Below are positions 63,893 to 64,000 of a stretch of DNA of 64,000 nucleotides, in pieces. The stretch comes from Phytohabitans flavus (GTDB lineage Bacteria > Actinomycetota > Actinomycetes > Mycobacteriales > Micromonosporaceae), in assembly GCF_011764545.1 (NCBI RefSeq), contig NZ_AP022870.1:1906001-1970000 (forward strand), given 5' to 3'. Every line of letters starts with the position of its first letter. The stretch's first letter is position 1. The notes below the pieces were generated by a model. It was given only the letters and a program-made list of their open reading frames with translations, searched no databases and was not told where the DNA came from. A program made the position numbers and the translations under genes.

Positions 63893-64000
63893 GACCCGAG
63901 CATTGAACGTGCGCTTCGGAGGCATGCGGGTCGTCAAGGATGTTTCGCTCACCTTCGCCGCTGGCCAGGTCACCGGCCTCATCGGCCCCAACGGTGCGGG
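63885..64000 (+). CDS. Branched-chain-type ABC transporter ATP-binding protein (LivG family), truncated by window end
   Basis: Only the first 38 codons are inside the window: [20 protein letters not shown], ending in GLIGPNGAG, the start of Walker A. AAGGAGA at 63872-63878 precedes the ATG, which overlaps the LivM stop. A second ATPase (LivF) is expected just beyond the edge. Confidence 0.9.
   Translation, partial: MLETRALNVRFGGMRVVKDVSLTFAAGQVTGLIGPNGA

Overview
The window is very GC-rich and gene-dense, with GTG/TTG starts, ATGA/TGATG gene overlaps, many large secreted multidomain proteins and a wide range of regulators. This is typical of a filamentous actinobacterium, and the mix (sugar ABC importers, CHAT/trypco2, LAL-type LuxR, ricin-like and P-domain exoproteins) fits Micromonosporaceae. 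Genus-level placement is inference only. I see no rRNA, tRNA, CRISPR array, transposase or phage gene.

Layout. 0.1-9 kb: an ABC-2 exporter pair, a membrane-anchored NB-ARC/WD40 STAND protein, a response regulator and histidine kinase placed tail to tail, and undecaprenyl-diphosphatase. 9-13.4 kb: a secreted ricin-lectin/lipase, an SDR, an APH-fold kinase and a gene-poor stretch with a long palindrome and a dispersed repeat. 13.4-26 kb: a catabolic island. A DapA-family lyase, a nine-gene minus-strand operon (IclR, SDR, CoA-transferase, crotonase, ALDH, CUT2 sugar ABC importer, Gfo/Idh dehydrogenase) and a divergent Fe-alcohol dehydrogenase share a putative IclR operator, GTTTGG-N5-[CA]C[AG]AAC. 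26-40.4 kb: a GlxA-like regulator and an NAD-epimerase; an NMT1/TauT-type ABC importer running into a giant ThuA/sorbosone-dehydrogenase protein; a HEAT-repeat protein; AraC/GyrI and MerR/SDR regulator units; small hypotheticals. 40.7-54.4 kb: an exoprotein block (PA14/propeller/discoidin/3-keto-disaccharide hydrolase, RCC1-repeat protein, trypsin with two P domains, ricin-like lectin) enclosing a CHAT protease-trypco2 operon. 54.4-64 kb: a LAL regulator, a small membrane protein, a structure-rich intergenic region, and an FAD oxidase / LysR / branched-chain-type ABC importer unit cut by the window end.

How they work together. Two regions look devoted to sugar or 3-keto-sugar use: the IclR island imports a sugar-like compound and oxidises it through aldehyde and acyl-CoA steps, while the ThuA and DUF1080 exoproteins plausibly act on oxidised disaccharides outside the cell. 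The LysR/Liv block pairs 2-hydroxyacid oxidation with uptake of a small organic or amino acid. The NB-ARC/WD40 and CHAT/trypco2 genes are candidate immune or conflict systems.

Quality caveat. Six genes (9281-10719, 11040-11821, 21414-22990, 40173-40414, 47802-49660, 53485-54350) are each broken by a single missing base, every one repairable by adding one G (coding sense) beside an existing G run. Two more (ALDH start, CUT2 permease end) show a similar sign. This looks like systematic homopolymer under-calling in the assembly rather than six independent pseudogenes, so these genes are probably intact in the organism.
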